Of a stretch of 64,000 bases of DNA, positions 51,983 to 61,388 are shown in pieces. Made by a program: the position numbers and the translations under genes. Positions within the stretch are counted from its first letter, which is position 1. Every line of letters begins with the position of its first letter. The stretch comes from an uncultured Caulobacteraceae bacterium (lineage in GTDB: Bacteria; Pseudomonadota; Alphaproteobacteria; Caulobacterales; Caulobacteraceae): the NCBI GenBank assembly GCA_903872075.1, contig CAIQJF010000091.1, positions 24,370 to 88,369 of the forward strand. The letters run 5' to 3'. The notes under the pieces were generated by a model. It did no database searches. It saw only the letters and a list, made by a program, of their open reading frames with translations, and was not told the DNA's origin.

Positions 51983-52092
51983 CGCCCCCTCCACCCCTTC
52001 GGGGTCCTCCTCCCCCGTAAACGGGGGAGGAGAGCTTTCCTCCTCCCTTGCGCGAAGCGCGGGGGAGGTGGCGCAAAGCGCCGGAGGGGGCG
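51983..52092. repeat. Cloverleaf-like intergenic repeat, copy 2
   Basis: Same four-armed layout as copy 1: outer CGCCCCCTCC / GGAGGGGGCG, the ACCCC-TTCG-GGGT hairpin, the CTCCCCC/GGGGGAG stem with a TAAAC loop-type sequence, and GGCGC-AAA-GCGCC. It lies between the convergent DUF1993 and secreted-protein genes. Confidence 0.9.
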
Positions 52093-52110
52093 CATCAGAC
52101 ACCATGCAAC

Positions 52111-53196
52111 CTAGGGCTTCAGATCGCCCGACACCTTGAACTGGCGCTGGAGGATGACGGCGAAGGGGTCGAAGGTTTCGTCGCGGTCGGCCGGGTAGGT
52201 CAGGACCAGGCGGGCCAGACCGCCTTCGCGGTTGTGATAGGCGGCGACGGTGACAATGCCGCCTTCCTCGAGACGCATCTCCAGATCGCTGTTCACGCGG
52301 GTGGTGTTGACGTGGCTGCGCCCGTCGCGGTCCGCCGTGGTCTTCTCCACGAAGTCGTCAAAGTCCTGAGAACTCATGGGCGCATCGATAGCGATGACCA
52401 GGACGGCCTTGCCGTCCGCGCTGGCGAACCTGTGTTCGGCACCCGTCTGGGAGGCGTTGGGCAGCAGGGCGGACGGATACCCGGCGCTCCAGCCGAGGGA
52501 CTTGTCGCCCAGGGTCTTCCAGCCGGCGGCCATCTCGGCGGCGGCACGGTCGGCGCGCAGTTCGGCGAGGTCGCTGGTGAAGATCAGGCCGGTGGCGAGG
52601 CGGCCCTTGCCGTTCTGCCAGGTCGCCACCGACTCGCGCTGGAAACTGGAGGGCGGTTCATCGCCAGGCGCGGAGCCGGAACTGACCGTCTCGTGCGCCC
52701 ACATCAGCAGATCGTCCAGATCGGCGGCGTCGATCGCGTCCGGCGCGGCCAGGTCACCCAGGTTCGGCAGCGCCCCGGTCAGGGGGCTTAGGATGGCGGC
52801 GCCGGACTGGGCCGGCTTGTCCTGATCGTCCTTCAGCGCGAACCGCGCCGCAACCGGCCCGGCGGCATCGAGCAGATCGCCGGTGAGGGTCAACTTGCCG
52901 GCGTCCAGTTCTACGGTCAGGGCGCACCGCTTCTCCACGCAGGACCCCGACACGGCGCCCGAGGTCGCCGGGGGCGCCGTCGCCGCGAACCAGCCTTCGA
53001 TCCGGCTCTGAAAGTCGCCGTCACCCGGCTTCACGATCAGGTCGAGGGCGAAGGCGGCCGGAACCGGATCCTTGGCGCCGGCGGCCTCGCCCACCAGCCG
53101 CAAGACTCGCGGCGGGGTTTCCGCTCGGACGTCCAAGGACGCGCACATCAGACCCGCGGCCAGAAGAGCCGCGCCCAAACACCGTGATCGGAACAT
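52111..53196 (-). CDS. Secreted protein of unknown function
   Basis: The protein has 361 residues with a signal peptide (MFRSRCLGAALLAAGLMCASLDVRAE). Two cysteines lie in GSCVEKRCALTVEL. A region of about 130 residues holds mixed alpha/beta sequence (SSQDFDDFVEKTTADRDG, VTVAAYHNREGGLARLVLTYPA) and may form a domain for binding or protein quality control. No family recognised. ATG 53196 shares one base with the upstream pseudouridine synthase stop (TGATG), so the two genes are coupled. Confidence 0.72.
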   Translation of the reverse strand: MFRSRCLGAALLAAGLMCASLDVRAETPPRVLRLVGEAAGAKDPVPAAFALDLIVKPGDGDFQSRIEGWFAATAPPATSGAVSGSCVEKRCALTVELDAGKLTLTGDLLDAAGPVAARFALKDDQDKPAQSGAAILSPLTGALPNLGDLAAPDAIDAADLDDLLMWAHETVSSGSAPGDEPPSSFQRESVATWQNGKGRLATGLIFTSDLAELRADRAAAEMAAGWKTLGDKSLGWSAGYPSALLPNASQTGAEHRFASADGKAVLVIAIDAPMSSQDFDDFVEKTTADRDGRSHVNTTRVNSDLEMRLEEGGIVTVAAYHNREGGLARLVLTYPADRDETFDPFAVILQRQFKVSGDLKP

Positions 53197-53975
53197 CAGA
53201 ACGCCTCCGCCAGAAGCAACTCCCGCTCTTCGGTCGTGAGAACGCGCCACCGCCGCTCCTTCATGTCGCCGAGGTCAATCGGTCCCACGCGGACGCGGAA
53301 CAGGTCCACGACCTTCAGCTCGACCAACTCGCACATCCGGCGGATCTGGCGGTTGCGGCCTTCGCGCAGGACGATGCGCATCCGCTGTTCGCTGATCATC
53401 GAGACATCGGCGGGGCGCAGCTTGCGGCCGTCGAGCTCCAGGCCGTGGCGCAGGCGCGCCAGCTTGGCCTCGGTGATCTCGCCCATGACCGCGACGCGGT
53501 ATTCCTTCTCCAGCTTGGACTCCGGCCCGATGATCGCCTTGGCGATCACCCCGTCCTCGGAGAGGATCAGCAGGCCGCGGGAGTCCTTGTCGAGGCGGCC
53601 CACGGGGGCGAGGCGGGTGTCGCGCCCGGGGATGCTGGGGCTGCGGCCCACCAGGGCTTCGCGGGTCAGGAGCCGGACCGCGGGAACCTGCCCCGGCTCG
53701 GGCTGGGCCGAGACCACGCCGACCGGCTTGTGGAGGATCACGGTCAGGGCGCTGTCCAGCCGCGCGCCGGCCGCGTCGGCCAGGGTCAGGGTCTGACCGG
53801 GTTCGATCTTGCGCCCGGCGTCGCTGACCAGCTCGCCGTCGATGGTCACCAGCCCCTGGGCGATGAGGGTCTCGGCCTCGCGGCGCGAGCAGACGCCGCT
53901 CTGCGCCAGCCAGCGGTTCACCCGCTGGGGTTCGTCTTCGGAATAGATGCGGGTCCAGGCCATGAGGGGCTTCAT
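53196..53975 (-). CDS. Pseudouridine synthase (RluF/RsuA-like)
   Basis: The protein has 259 residues with an N-terminal S4 RNA-binding domain (QRVNRWLAQSGVCSRREAETLIAQG) and a catalytic domain with the active-site Asp in VGRLDKDSRGLLIL; the serine after DKD points to the RluF subgroup, which modifies 23S rRNA near position 2604. RNRQIRRMCE is the family's basic C-terminal motif. ATG 53975 is chosen, although it has no strong Shine-Dalgarno; ATG 53963 is an alternative. Reading frame continues upstream to 54884 but overlaps the flavoprotein gene on the other strand and is not real coding. Confidence 0.87.
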   Translation of the reverse strand: MKPLMAWTRIYSEDEPQRVNRWLAQSGVCSRREAETLIAQGLVTIDGELVSDAGRKIEPGQTLTLADAAGARLDSALTVILHKPVGVVSAQPEPGQVPAVRLLTREALVGRSPSIPGRDTRLAPVGRLDKDSRGLLILSEDGVIAKAIIGPESKLEKEYRVAVMGEITEAKLARLRHGLELDGRKLRPADVSMISEQRMRIVLREGRNRQIRRMCELVELKVVDLFRVRVGPIDLGDMKERRWRVLTTEERELLLAEAF

Positions 53976-54047
53976 AGCACAGCCACAGGTTTCGCCGAGG
54001 TGGTCGCCCGCCGCGCGGCGTGACAGAGAACGCGGCGGAGGCCTGCG

Positions 54048-55226
54048 GTGGAACGATTCGACGTGGTGGTGATCGGCGCGGGGGCGGCCGGCCTGATGTG
54101 CGCGGCCGAGGCCGGCAAGCGCGGTCGCCGGGTACTGCTGATCGACCACGCAAAGGCGGCGGGCGAGAAGATCCGCATCTCCGGCGGCGGGCGCTGCAAC
54201 TTCACAAACCTGCACACCGCCCCGTCGGCCTTCCTGTCGCAAAACCCACGCTTCTGCATCTCGGCCCTGCGCCGCTATCCGCCCGCCAGCTTCACCGCCC
54301 TGGTGGAGCGGTATGGAATCGCCTGGCATGAGAAGACCCTGGGCCAGCTGTTCTGCGACGGCTCGGCGCGGCAGATCGTCGACATGCTTCTGGCCGAGTG
54401 CCGCGCGGCCGACGTTACGCTGCGACTGGAGACGGCGGTCTCGACAGTGACGCGGACGGAGGGCGGCTTCGCGCTCATGGCGGGCGGCCAGCCGATCGCC
54501 TGCGAGTCGCTGGTGATCGCCACCGGCGGCAAGTCGATCCCCAAGATGGGCGCCACGGGCTTCGGCTATGACGTGGCCCGGCGGTTCGGCCTCAAGATCG
54601 TCGAGCCGCGCCCGGCGCTTGTGCCCCTGACCTTCGAGACCGGCCTGCTGGAGCGGCTGAAGCCCCTGGCCGGGGTGGCGGTGGACGCCGTGGTCGCCTG
54701 CGGAAAGACCCGCTTCGCCGAGGCCATGCTGTTCACCCACCGCGGCCTCTCCGGCCCGGCGATCCTGCAGATCTCCTCCTACTGGCGCGAGGGCGCGGAG
54801 ATCGTCGTCGACATGGCGCCGGGGATCGATGTGTTCGCGACGCTGCGCGCGGCCCGCGCCGCCAACGGCCGCCAGGCGGTCCACACGGCCCTGGGTGAGA
54901 TCGTGCCGCGCCGCCTGGCCCAGCTGATCTGCGAGAGCGAGGGCGCGCGGGGCAACCTGGCCGACACGCCCGACCGGATCCTGAAACCCATCGCCGAGGG
55001 GGTGAACGCCTGGCGGGTGAAGCCGGTGGGCTCGGAGGGCTGGCGCACCGCCGAGGTCACCCTGGGCGGGGTCGACACCGACGAGCTGGACTCGCGGACC
55101 CTGGCCTCCAAGGCCGTCCCCGGCCTGTTCTTCATCGGCGAGGTGGTGGACGTCACCGGCTGGCTGGGCGGCTACAATTTCCAGTGGGCCTGGGCCAGCG
55201 GCTGGTGCGCGGGCCAGGCGGCCTGA
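54048..55226 (+). CDS. YhiN/HI0933-family flavoprotein
   Basis: FAD-dependent protein (392 residues) with the N-terminal dinucleotide motif VVIGAGAAGLMCAAEAGKRG, then KIRISGGGRCNFTN and later IATGGKSIPKMGATG with a C-terminal FFIGEVVDVTGWLGGYNFQWAW. The HI0933/YhiN family includes BaiN-type reductases and proteins of unknown redox role. Divergent from the pseudouridine synthase. Stop 6 bases from the convergent aldo/keto reductase stop. Confidence 0.88.
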   Translation: MERFDVVVIGAGAAGLMCAAEAGKRGRRVLLIDHAKAAGEKIRISGGGRCNFTNLHTAPSAFLSQNPRFCISALRRYPPASFTALVERYGIAWHEKTLGQLFCDGSARQIVDMLLAECRAADVTLRLETAVSTVTRTEGGFALMAGGQPIACESLVIATGGKSIPKMGATGFGYDVARRFGLKIVEPRPALVPLTFETGLLERLKPLAGVAVDAVVACGKTRFAEAMLFTHRGLSGPAILQISSYWREGAEIVVDMAPGIDVFATLRAARAANGRQAVHTALGEIVPRRLAQLICESEGARGNLADTPDRILKPIAEGVNAWRVKPVGSEGWRTAEVTLGGVDTDELDSRTLASKAVPGLFFIGEVVDVTGWLGGYNFQWAWASGWCAGQAA

Positions 55227-55232
55227 CCACCG

Positions 55233-56279
55233 TCAGCTGTTGAGGTTGTATTTCATCACCGCGCCGTGCCGGCCGTTCCGGTCGCGCTCGAGCGTATAGA
55301 CGTCGCCCTCCAGCGGCTTGCGGCGCGCCAGGACCGTGTCGATCTCGGCGCGGTCCCGGTCGGTGAGACGCAGGGACCCGATGGCGAGGGTCGGGGCCAG
55401 ATGCTCGCCGCTGCGCTGGCCGATGATCACTGCCGCGACCTGCGGCCGGTCGAGGACGTGGCGCGCGGCGACGGCGGCGATCGTCACGCCATGGCGCGCG
55501 GCGACCCCGGCCAGCGCGCGCAGCAGATCCTGGAACCAGTCCCAGCCGCCGATGTCGTCGATGATCAGCTTGTATTTGATCAGGGAGCGGTTGGTCAGGA
55601 CCTCCGGCTCCGGCGCGCCCAGCCAGCGGTCGCTCAGGAACCCGCCGGCCAGAGAGCCGTAACAGAGAAGCTGCACGCCCAGCCGCGCGCCCGCCGCGAC
55701 CATCTTCGCCGCCGGGCGGTCGTCGAGCAGCGAATACTGCACCTGCATGGACTTCAGCGGCACGCCGGAGGCGACGAGGGCTTCCATGTGGGCGGTGTCG
55801 AAGTTGGTGGCCCCGATCAGGTCGATCTTGCCCTCGGCCTGCAGCTCCACGAGCCAAGCGGCCGTGTCGAGGAGGCGGGGGGCGGCGTAGTCCCACCAGT
55901 GGAACTGCACCAGATCGAGGCGCTCCAGCTTCAGGCGGCTGAGCGAGCGCTCGATGATGGAGCGCACATAGGACCGGTCGATGGTGGGCAGGATGGCGAG
56001 GTCGGGCACGAATTTGGTGTGAACCTTCAGCCGGGCGAGGCGCTCGGCGCCGAAGCGGTCGGCGACGGCGGCGCGGAAGGCGCCGATGCGCTCTTCGACG
56101 CCGGTGTAGATGTCGGCGCAGTCGAAGGTCGTCAGGCCGGCGTCATAGGCGGCCAGGAAGTCGTCGTTCAGGGCGGCGTGGTCGACGGGCCCGTGATCCC
56201 CCGCCAGCTGCCAGCCGCCGCGGATGACCCGGGAGATCTCATAGCCGGGCGCCAGGCTGATGCGTTCGTCGAAGCTCAT
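55233..56279 (-). CDS. Aldo/keto reductase
   Basis: The protein has 348 residues of (beta/alpha)8 AKR fold. Tetrad residues can be placed in TFDCADIYTG (Asp, Tyr), KVHTKFVP (Lys) and QFHWWDYA (His). The C-terminal cofactor loop is IIGQRSGEHL, typical of NADPH-preferring AKRs with an unusual longer form. The ATG overlaps the stop of the TIGR04076 gene by four bases (ATGA). It is the last gene of the five-gene operon that starts at 61251. Confidence 0.88.
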   Translation of the reverse strand: MSFDERISLAPGYEISRVIRGGWQLAGDHGPVDHAALNDDFLAAYDAGLTTFDCADIYTGVEERIGAFRAAVADRFGAERLARLKVHTKFVPDLAILPTIDRSYVRSIIERSLSRLKLERLDLVQFHWWDYAAPRLLDTAAWLVELQAEGKIDLIGATNFDTAHMEALVASGVPLKSMQVQYSLLDDRPAAKMVAAGARLGVQLLCYGSLAGGFLSDRWLGAPEPEVLTNRSLIKYKLIIDDIGGWDWFQDLLRALAGVAARHGVTIAAVAARHVLDRPQVAAVIIGQRSGEHLAPTLAIGSLRLTDRDRAEIDTVLARRKPLEGDVYTLERDRNGRHGAVMKYNLNS

Positions 56280-56644
56280 GCGGTCTCGACCTTGCCCAGT
56301 GGCGTGGCCGTGGTGTCGCTGTGGCGGAAGGTGCGTAAGGAAAGGCGCGTGATGCGGAAGCGGGAGGGGCAGTTGGGATCGGGACAGGCGACCTCGGTGT
56401 CGGTGGTCATCCAGTCGTTGGGATGGGTCGGGCGCTGCTTGGCCGGCAGCAGGGGCAGCAGGGCGGCCAGGGAATAGATCGAGAAGGTCTGGCCGGGCGG
56501 CAGCCACAGGCTCTCGCCGCGCAGCTCGAAATAGTCGCCCACCTGGGCCGAGCAGTAGAGGCGCGCCCCGGGCGGCGCGACCACTTCGACCCGCAGGTCA
56601 TAGAGCTGGAACTCGCCCTCGCCGGGCGCCTCGGGGGTCGTCAT
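56276..56644 (-). CDS. TIGR04076 family small protein
   Basis: The protein has 122 residues. QLYDLRVEVVAPPGARLYCSAQVGDYFELRG and a C-terminal VACPDPNCPSRFRITRLSLRTF resemble TIGR04076 proteins, with CPDPNCP replacing the more usual single-Cys spacing. They have no known function and often sit next to aldo/keto reductases or iron-sulfur proteins. It overlaps both neighbours by four bases. The three cysteines may form a metal site. Confidence 0.7.
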   Translation of the reverse strand: MTTPEAPGEGEFQLYDLRVEVVAPPGARLYCSAQVGDYFELRGESLWLPPGQTFSIYSLAALLPLLPAKQRPTHPNDWMTTDTEVACPDPNCPSRFRITRLSLRTFRHSDTTATPLGKVETA

Positions 56645-57948
56645 GCGGGCCTCGCCGTGCGCAGGCGGGGCAGCAGCGCCGCCCCAGCAGTCAGATAGGC
56701 GGCGACCACCACCAGGGCGATGGCCGGGCCGAGACCGCCCGCGCCGCCGAACAGGCTGTCGCTCGCCAGGGTCACGGCGCTGGGGCCGAAGCCGGCGCCG
56801 ATGGCCACATTGAGGAAGAAGCTGATCGCCATGGCCACGCCCCGCACCCGGTTGGGGGTGGTGTCCAGGATAGCCGAGAGGCCGGAGGCGGTGACCATGG
56901 CCGACAGCGCGAAATAGAGCGGGACGCCGGCCATGGCCCAGCCTTGAGCCCCGGAGTTGATCAGCAAGGTCACCGGCAGGGTGGTCAGGGCGGCGGAGAA
57001 GCACAGCCAGATCTTGCCCTGCACGCCGCGCACTGCGGCGGCGCGGTCGGCCAGCCAGCCGCCCAGCAGCATGCCCCCGCCGTAGCCCAGCATCAGCAGC
57101 AGGCCGAGGTTCACCCCCACCTGGGCCGGGTCGGCATGGAAGCGGCGGATGATCAGGCTGGGGGCCCAGGCGCCCACGGCGTTGTCCACCAGCGAGGCCA
57201 CGGCCACGGCGATGTAGAGCGGCGCGAGGCGCAGGACATCCGGAAGGCCGAACTTCGCGCTCGTCGGTCCCGACGCGGCCGCATCCACCGTGGCCGTTCG
57301 CCGGACCGGCTCGCGGATCAGCAGGATCACCAGACCCCACAGCAGGCTCGGCCCGCCGATGGCCAGGAACACCAGCCGCCAGGCCGGCCAGGACGCCAGT
57401 GGGCTGGCCGCGAACAGCCCCGCCCCCACCAGCTTCAAGAGGGCGCCGCCGATGAAGATCGAGCCGCCGACGCCGATGGCGATGCCGGTGAAATAGAGCC
57501 CTACCGCCGTCCCGCGCCGGTTGGACGGAAAACAGTCGCTGATCAGGGAGATGGCGGCGGGCGAGAGCACCGCCTCGCCCAGCCCCACGACGATGCGGGC
57601 GCCGAACAGCTGGCCGAAACTGTGGGCCAGGCCGCAGAGCACGGTGCCGACGCCCCAGACCAGCACCCCGGCCAGGATCAGGTTCCGGCGCGAGGCGCGG
57701 TCGGCCACATAGCCGAGGGGGATGCCGGCCAGGCCATAGATCACCGCGAAGGCGGTGCCGAGCAGCAGGCTCATCTGGGCGTCGCTGACATGCAGCTCGC
57801 CGCGGATCGGGTCGACCAGCAGGCTCAGGACCTGGCGGTCGGTGTAGGAGAGGACCGCCGTGCAGAACAGGATGCCGACGATGGTCCAGGCATAGGCGGG
57901 CTTGGGATAGGGCGCCTCGGCCGCGGCCCCCAGGGCGGTGTCAGCCAT
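56641..57948 (-). CDS. MFS transporter
   Basis: About 435 residues and 12 predicted helices. TDRQVLSLLVDPIRGEL and YVADRASRRNLILAG (RxxG-like loop 2-3 motif), then GIAIGVGGSIFIGG, suggest the sugar-acid/metabolite (ACS/spinster-like) branch of MFS. It is probably an inner-membrane importer of an organic acid or lipid-like compound. ATG 57948 overlaps the DUF885 stop by eight bases. Part of the five-gene operon. Confidence 0.86.
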   Translation of the reverse strand: MADTALGAAAEAPYPKPAYAWTIVGILFCTAVLSYTDRQVLSLLVDPIRGELHVSDAQMSLLLGTAFAVIYGLAGIPLGYVADRASRRNLILAGVLVWGVGTVLCGLAHSFGQLFGARIVVGLGEAVLSPAAISLISDCFPSNRRGTAVGLYFTGIAIGVGGSIFIGGALLKLVGAGLFAASPLASWPAWRLVFLAIGGPSLLWGLVILLIREPVRRTATVDAAASGPTSAKFGLPDVLRLAPLYIAVAVASLVDNAVGAWAPSLIIRRFHADPAQVGVNLGLLLMLGYGGGMLLGGWLADRAAAVRGVQGKIWLCFSAALTTLPVTLLINSGAQGWAMAGVPLYFALSAMVTASGLSAILDTTPNRVRGVAMAISFFLNVAIGAGFGPSAVTLASDSLFGGAGGLGPAIALVVVAAYLTAGAALLPRLRTARPA

Positions 57949-59725
57949 AGGCGGGGCCGCCCGCGGCGATCCAGCCGTCGATCTTGGCCTCAAGGGTGGC
58001 GAGCGGCAGGGCCCCGGTCATCAGCACCTGATCGTGGAAGTCGCGGATGTTGAAGCGCGCGCCAAGCCGGGTTCGCGCCCGGCCGGCCAGCTCGTGCAGC
58101 TTGAGTTCGCCGACCTTATAGGCCGTGGCCTGACCCGGGGCGGCGATATAGCGGTCGATCTCCACGGCGATGTCGCGGGCGGCCATGGAGGTGTTGTCGG
58201 TCATGTAGGCGATGGCCTTGTCGCGCGACCAAGCCTTGGCGTGGAGCCCGGTGTCGGTGACCAGGCGCACGGCGCGCAGCATCTCGAAATCCAGATGGCC
58301 GAACCACTGCCAGGGATCGGTGAACATCCCCAGCGCCTTGCCGAGGGACTCCGAATAGAGCCCCCAGCCCTCCACATAGGCCGTCAGGCCGCTGCGTCCG
58401 AACCGCAGGACGTCCGGCAGGGCGGTGTTCTCCTGGGCCAGGGAGCCCTGGAAATGGTGCCCGGGAATGCCCTCGTGCAGGGTCAGGGTCTCCAGGGTGG
58501 GGATCGGCCGCGTTTTCAGCATGGCCATGTTGAAATAGAGCACGCCCGGCGAGACGCCGTCCGGCGGTCCCAGGTTGTAGTAGCCGGTGCCCCTCGCCTC
58601 CCCCAGCGACGGCAGGGGCCGCACCTCGAAAGGCGCTTTCGGCTTGCGGTTGAACAGCCGGGGGATGCCCTGCCAGATCCGCGCCTCGATCTCCTTGAAG
58701 CGGGCCAGCAGGTCCTCGGGCTTGGTGAAGTAGAATTTCGGGTCGGTGCGCACGTACTGGAACAGGGCGTGCAGGTCGCCGCTGTAGCCGGTCGCCACGC
58801 GCGCCGCGTCCATCTCGCCCCGGATCCGCGCCACTTCGGAGAGGCCGAGGTTGTGCAGGGCCTCGGCGGTGAGGTCTGTGGTGGTGTGGCGTCGCAGGGC
58901 GGCGGCGTAGACCTTGGCGCCGTCCTTCATCGCCCACAGGCCCGGCGCCTCGCGGGCGGCGGGCAGATAGGTCTCCGTCAGATACGTCTTCCACAGCCGG
59001 TAGCCGGGCAGAACCAGATTGGCGATGGCGGCCTCATAGGCGGCGGTCAGGCGCGCCCGGTCGGCGGGGCCGATGGCGGCCGGCATGTCGAGGATCGGCT
59101 TGAAGAACGGCGTGTCGCGAGGGGCCAGCGCCAGCATGACGTCGACCTCGGCCAGGACGTTGGTGACCACGATGCGGGGCTGGACGTAGCCCTTGCCGAG
59201 CCCCTCTTTCAGGCAGGCGACCGTGTTGGTCAGATAGCCGGCGAAGTCGTTCAGGCGGGTGAGACCATCCTCGTAGTCCTGGACCGTGACGAACTTGGCG
59301 CCCGCCCCGGAGGCCGCGTCGGGGAACTCCACCTGCGGCCCGAAGGACGGATCGAGGGGGGTGAGCCGGGCGATCTCGAAACGGCCGGAGGCGAACTCGG
59401 CAAGATCCTCGGTCAGGCGATAGGCGAAGACGTCATAGGCGAGGCGCCCCACCGGATCGAGGGCCTCCCGGTCGATGGCCTTGAGGCGGGCCTGTTCGGC
59501 GGTCTTGGCGGCGCGCCGGGCCTGGGCATAGGTGTCGGACAGGGGATCGGTGAAGCGGGCGGGATCGCCCTTCTCGGCCTTGGCGCTGTCGGCGATCAGA
59601 GTGTCGAGCGCGCCCCGCGCCGAGGCGGCGGCGCGGACGGAGGTGGTGGCGGCGAGGCCCGCGAGGGCGAGGCCTCCGGCCAGGGTTCCGCGCCGCGTCG
59701 TCTGCATTGGTCGGCCCCCGGTCAT
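57941..59725 (-). CDS. DUF885 peptidase-like protein, Tat-exported
   Basis: The protein has 594 residues (588 if started at ATG 59707). The N-terminus carries a twin-arginine motif in MQTTRRGTLAGGLALAGLAATTSVRAA, so it is likely exported folded. The DUF885 body includes LHEGIPGHHFQGS, an HExxxH-type metal motif, and GLTAYVEGWGLYSESLG. The family is thought to be metallopeptidase-like; substrate unknown. SD-like sequences precede both 59725 and 59707. It lies 2 bases after the DHA2 gene stop and overlaps the MFS gene, so an extracytoplasmic hydrolase and two transporters are co-expressed. Confidence 0.84.
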   Translation of the reverse strand: MTGGRPMQTTRRGTLAGGLALAGLAATTSVRAAASARGALDTLIADSAKAEKGDPARFTDPLSDTYAQARRAAKTAEQARLKAIDREALDPVGRLAYDVFAYRLTEDLAEFASGRFEIARLTPLDPSFGPQVEFPDAASGAGAKFVTVQDYEDGLTRLNDFAGYLTNTVACLKEGLGKGYVQPRIVVTNVLAEVDVMLALAPRDTPFFKPILDMPAAIGPADRARLTAAYEAAIANLVLPGYRLWKTYLTETYLPAAREAPGLWAMKDGAKVYAAALRRHTTTDLTAEALHNLGLSEVARIRGEMDAARVATGYSGDLHALFQYVRTDPKFYFTKPEDLLARFKEIEARIWQGIPRLFNRKPKAPFEVRPLPSLGEARGTGYYNLGPPDGVSPGVLYFNMAMLKTRPIPTLETLTLHEGIPGHHFQGSLAQENTALPDVLRFGRSGLTAYVEGWGLYSESLGKALGMFTDPWQWFGHLDFEMLRAVRLVTDTGLHAKAWSRDKAIAYMTDNTSMAARDIAVEIDRYIAAPGQATAYKVGELKLHELAGRARTRLGARFNIRDFHDQVLMTGALPLATLEAKIDGWIAAGGPAYG

Positions 59726-59727
59726 GT

Positions 59728-61251
59728 CTAGTCCACCGCCTCGAGCGGCACCGCGCCGGGCTTCACCGGCGGGCGCAGGAACAGCAGCAACGGCATCATG
59801 CCGATGACCATGAAGATCATCAGGCCGAAGACCGCGTCATAGGCGATCATGGTCGCCTGGCGGGTGACCTCGCCATTGAGGATCTGCACCCCCAGCGGAT
59901 CGCCGGGGTTCATGAACGACGGCAGCAGGCCCATGAACACCGGATCGCTAGGCTGGACGTGCGCCGCCAGGGCCGAATGGGCCTGGGCGCCCTTGGTGAT
60001 GATGCCGGCCTGGATGATGGAGATGCCGGCGCTGGACCCCAGGCTGCGGACCATGGTGCTGACCACCGTGCCCTCGGTGCGGTGGACCGGCGAGAGGGTG
60101 ACATAGGCCAGGGTCGAGAGCGGCGCGAACAAGAGGCCGGTGCCCAGGCCCTGGACGAAGCCCGACAGCATGATCGGCCCGCTGGTCATCATCAGGTCGA
60201 ACCCGCTCATCTCCCAGAGGGCGAGCATGGAGATGCACAGGCCCGCGAACAGCACCCGCCGGGCGCCGAACCGGGCCAGCAGGAACGGCACGCCCAGGAA
60301 GGCGATCAGCGAGCCCAGGCCGCGGGGCATGCTGGCGTAGCCGCTCTCCAGCACCGAATAGCCCAGCAGGTTCTGCATCAGGGTCGGCAGCAGGGCCGAG
60401 GAGGCATAGAGCAGCGCGCCGGTGCAGAAGCCGAAGACGGTGGTCATCACGAAATTGCGGTCGCGGGCCAGGTCGCGGTGGAAGAAGGGATGCTCCGTGG
60501 TCAGGGTCTGGACCAGGAACACCCACAGGCCGATCACCGCCATGGTGGCCTCGATCCAGATTTCCGGAGCGTGGAACCAGTCCTGGCCCGGGCCGCGGTC
60601 GAGCATCAGCTGGAAGCCGCAGATGAAGGTGATCAGCGCCCCGAAGCCCAGGAAGTCGAACGGCCGTTCCCGCCCGCCCTCATCGTTCTCCATGAAGAAG
60701 TTCACGCCCAGGAAGGCGAGGATGCCGATCGGCACATTGATATAGAACACCCAGCGCCAGGAGAGGTTCTCGGTGAGATAGCCGCCGAGGGCCGGGCCAA
60801 GGATGGGCCCCAGGATCACCGCCGAGCTCCAGATCGCCATGACCTGGGGCACCTGTTTGGGCGGGAAGATGTCCAGCATCACGCTCTGGGAGAGCGGCAT
60901 CATCGAGGCGCCGGCGATGCCCTGCAGCAGGCGGAAGAAGACGATCTCCGGCAGGCTGGTGGCGATGCCACACAGCATGGAGGCGATCACGAAGCCGAAG
61001 ATCGAGAACAGGAACATCCGCTTGCGGCCGATCTTCTGGGCCAGCCAGCCGGAGAGCGGCGTCATGATCGCCGCGGCGATGATGTAGGAGGTGAGGACCC
61101 AGGTGATCTGATCCTGGGCGGCCGAGACGCTGCCCTGGATATGCGGCAGGGCCACATTGGCGATGGTCGAATCCAGGGTGTTCATCAGGGTGGCGAGCAT
61201 CAGCGCGGCCGTGATCGGCCGCCGGTTCTGAATGTCGCGCTCTGAAGCCAT
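59728..61251 (-). CDS. DHA2-family (EmrB/QacA-like) drug efflux transporter
   Basis: The protein has 507 residues with about 14 transmembrane helices. LMNTLDSTIANVALPHIQG (D-x-T-I-V/A-N-V-A-L-P motif of loop 1) and the antiporter motif C VILGPILGPALGGYL are typical of EmrB-type exporters. No membrane-fusion protein (EmrA-like) gene precedes it, so it may work alone or with a distant partner. First gene of the five-gene operon; the divergent gene is an enoyl-CoA hydratase. Confidence 0.9.
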   Translation of the reverse strand: MASERDIQNRRPITAALMLATLMNTLDSTIANVALPHIQGSVSAAQDQITWVLTSYIIAAAIMTPLSGWLAQKIGRKRMFLFSIFGFVIASMLCGIATSLPEIVFFRLLQGIAGASMMPLSQSVMLDIFPPKQVPQVMAIWSSAVILGPILGPALGGYLTENLSWRWVFYINVPIGILAFLGVNFFMENDEGGRERPFDFLGFGALITFICGFQLMLDRGPGQDWFHAPEIWIEATMAVIGLWVFLVQTLTTEHPFFHRDLARDRNFVMTTVFGFCTGALLYASSALLPTLMQNLLGYSVLESGYASMPRGLGSLIAFLGVPFLLARFGARRVLFAGLCISMLALWEMSGFDLMMTSGPIMLSGFVQGLGTGLLFAPLSTLAYVTLSPVHRTEGTVVSTMVRSLGSSAGISIIQAGIITKGAQAHSALAAHVQPSDPVFMGLLPSFMNPGDPLGVQILNGEVTRQATMIAYDAVFGLMIFMVIGMMPLLLFLRPPVKPGAVPLEAVD

Positions 61252-61388
61252 TCCGCCTTACCGGTCCCTCAGGCGCTTTCCGCGCCGATGTCCTTCGTTA
61301 GGCCGGAGCCCGCGGCGGGCGCAAGCGATGCGTTGGCGCCCGCCGCGCAAACCGTTACGCCTGGGCCAAACACCTCAGGGAGCTGACC

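Noticed and set aside
53976..54884. Upstream extension of the pseudouridine synthase frame
   Set aside because: It runs antisense to the YhiN-type flavoprotein gene; the S4 domain begins close after 53975.
57938..59731. A plus-strand open frame of 597 codons antisense to DUF885
   Set aside because: Low-complexity Gly/Arg/Gln-rich translation with no motifs; the minus-strand gene has a Tat signal and HExxxH-type motif.
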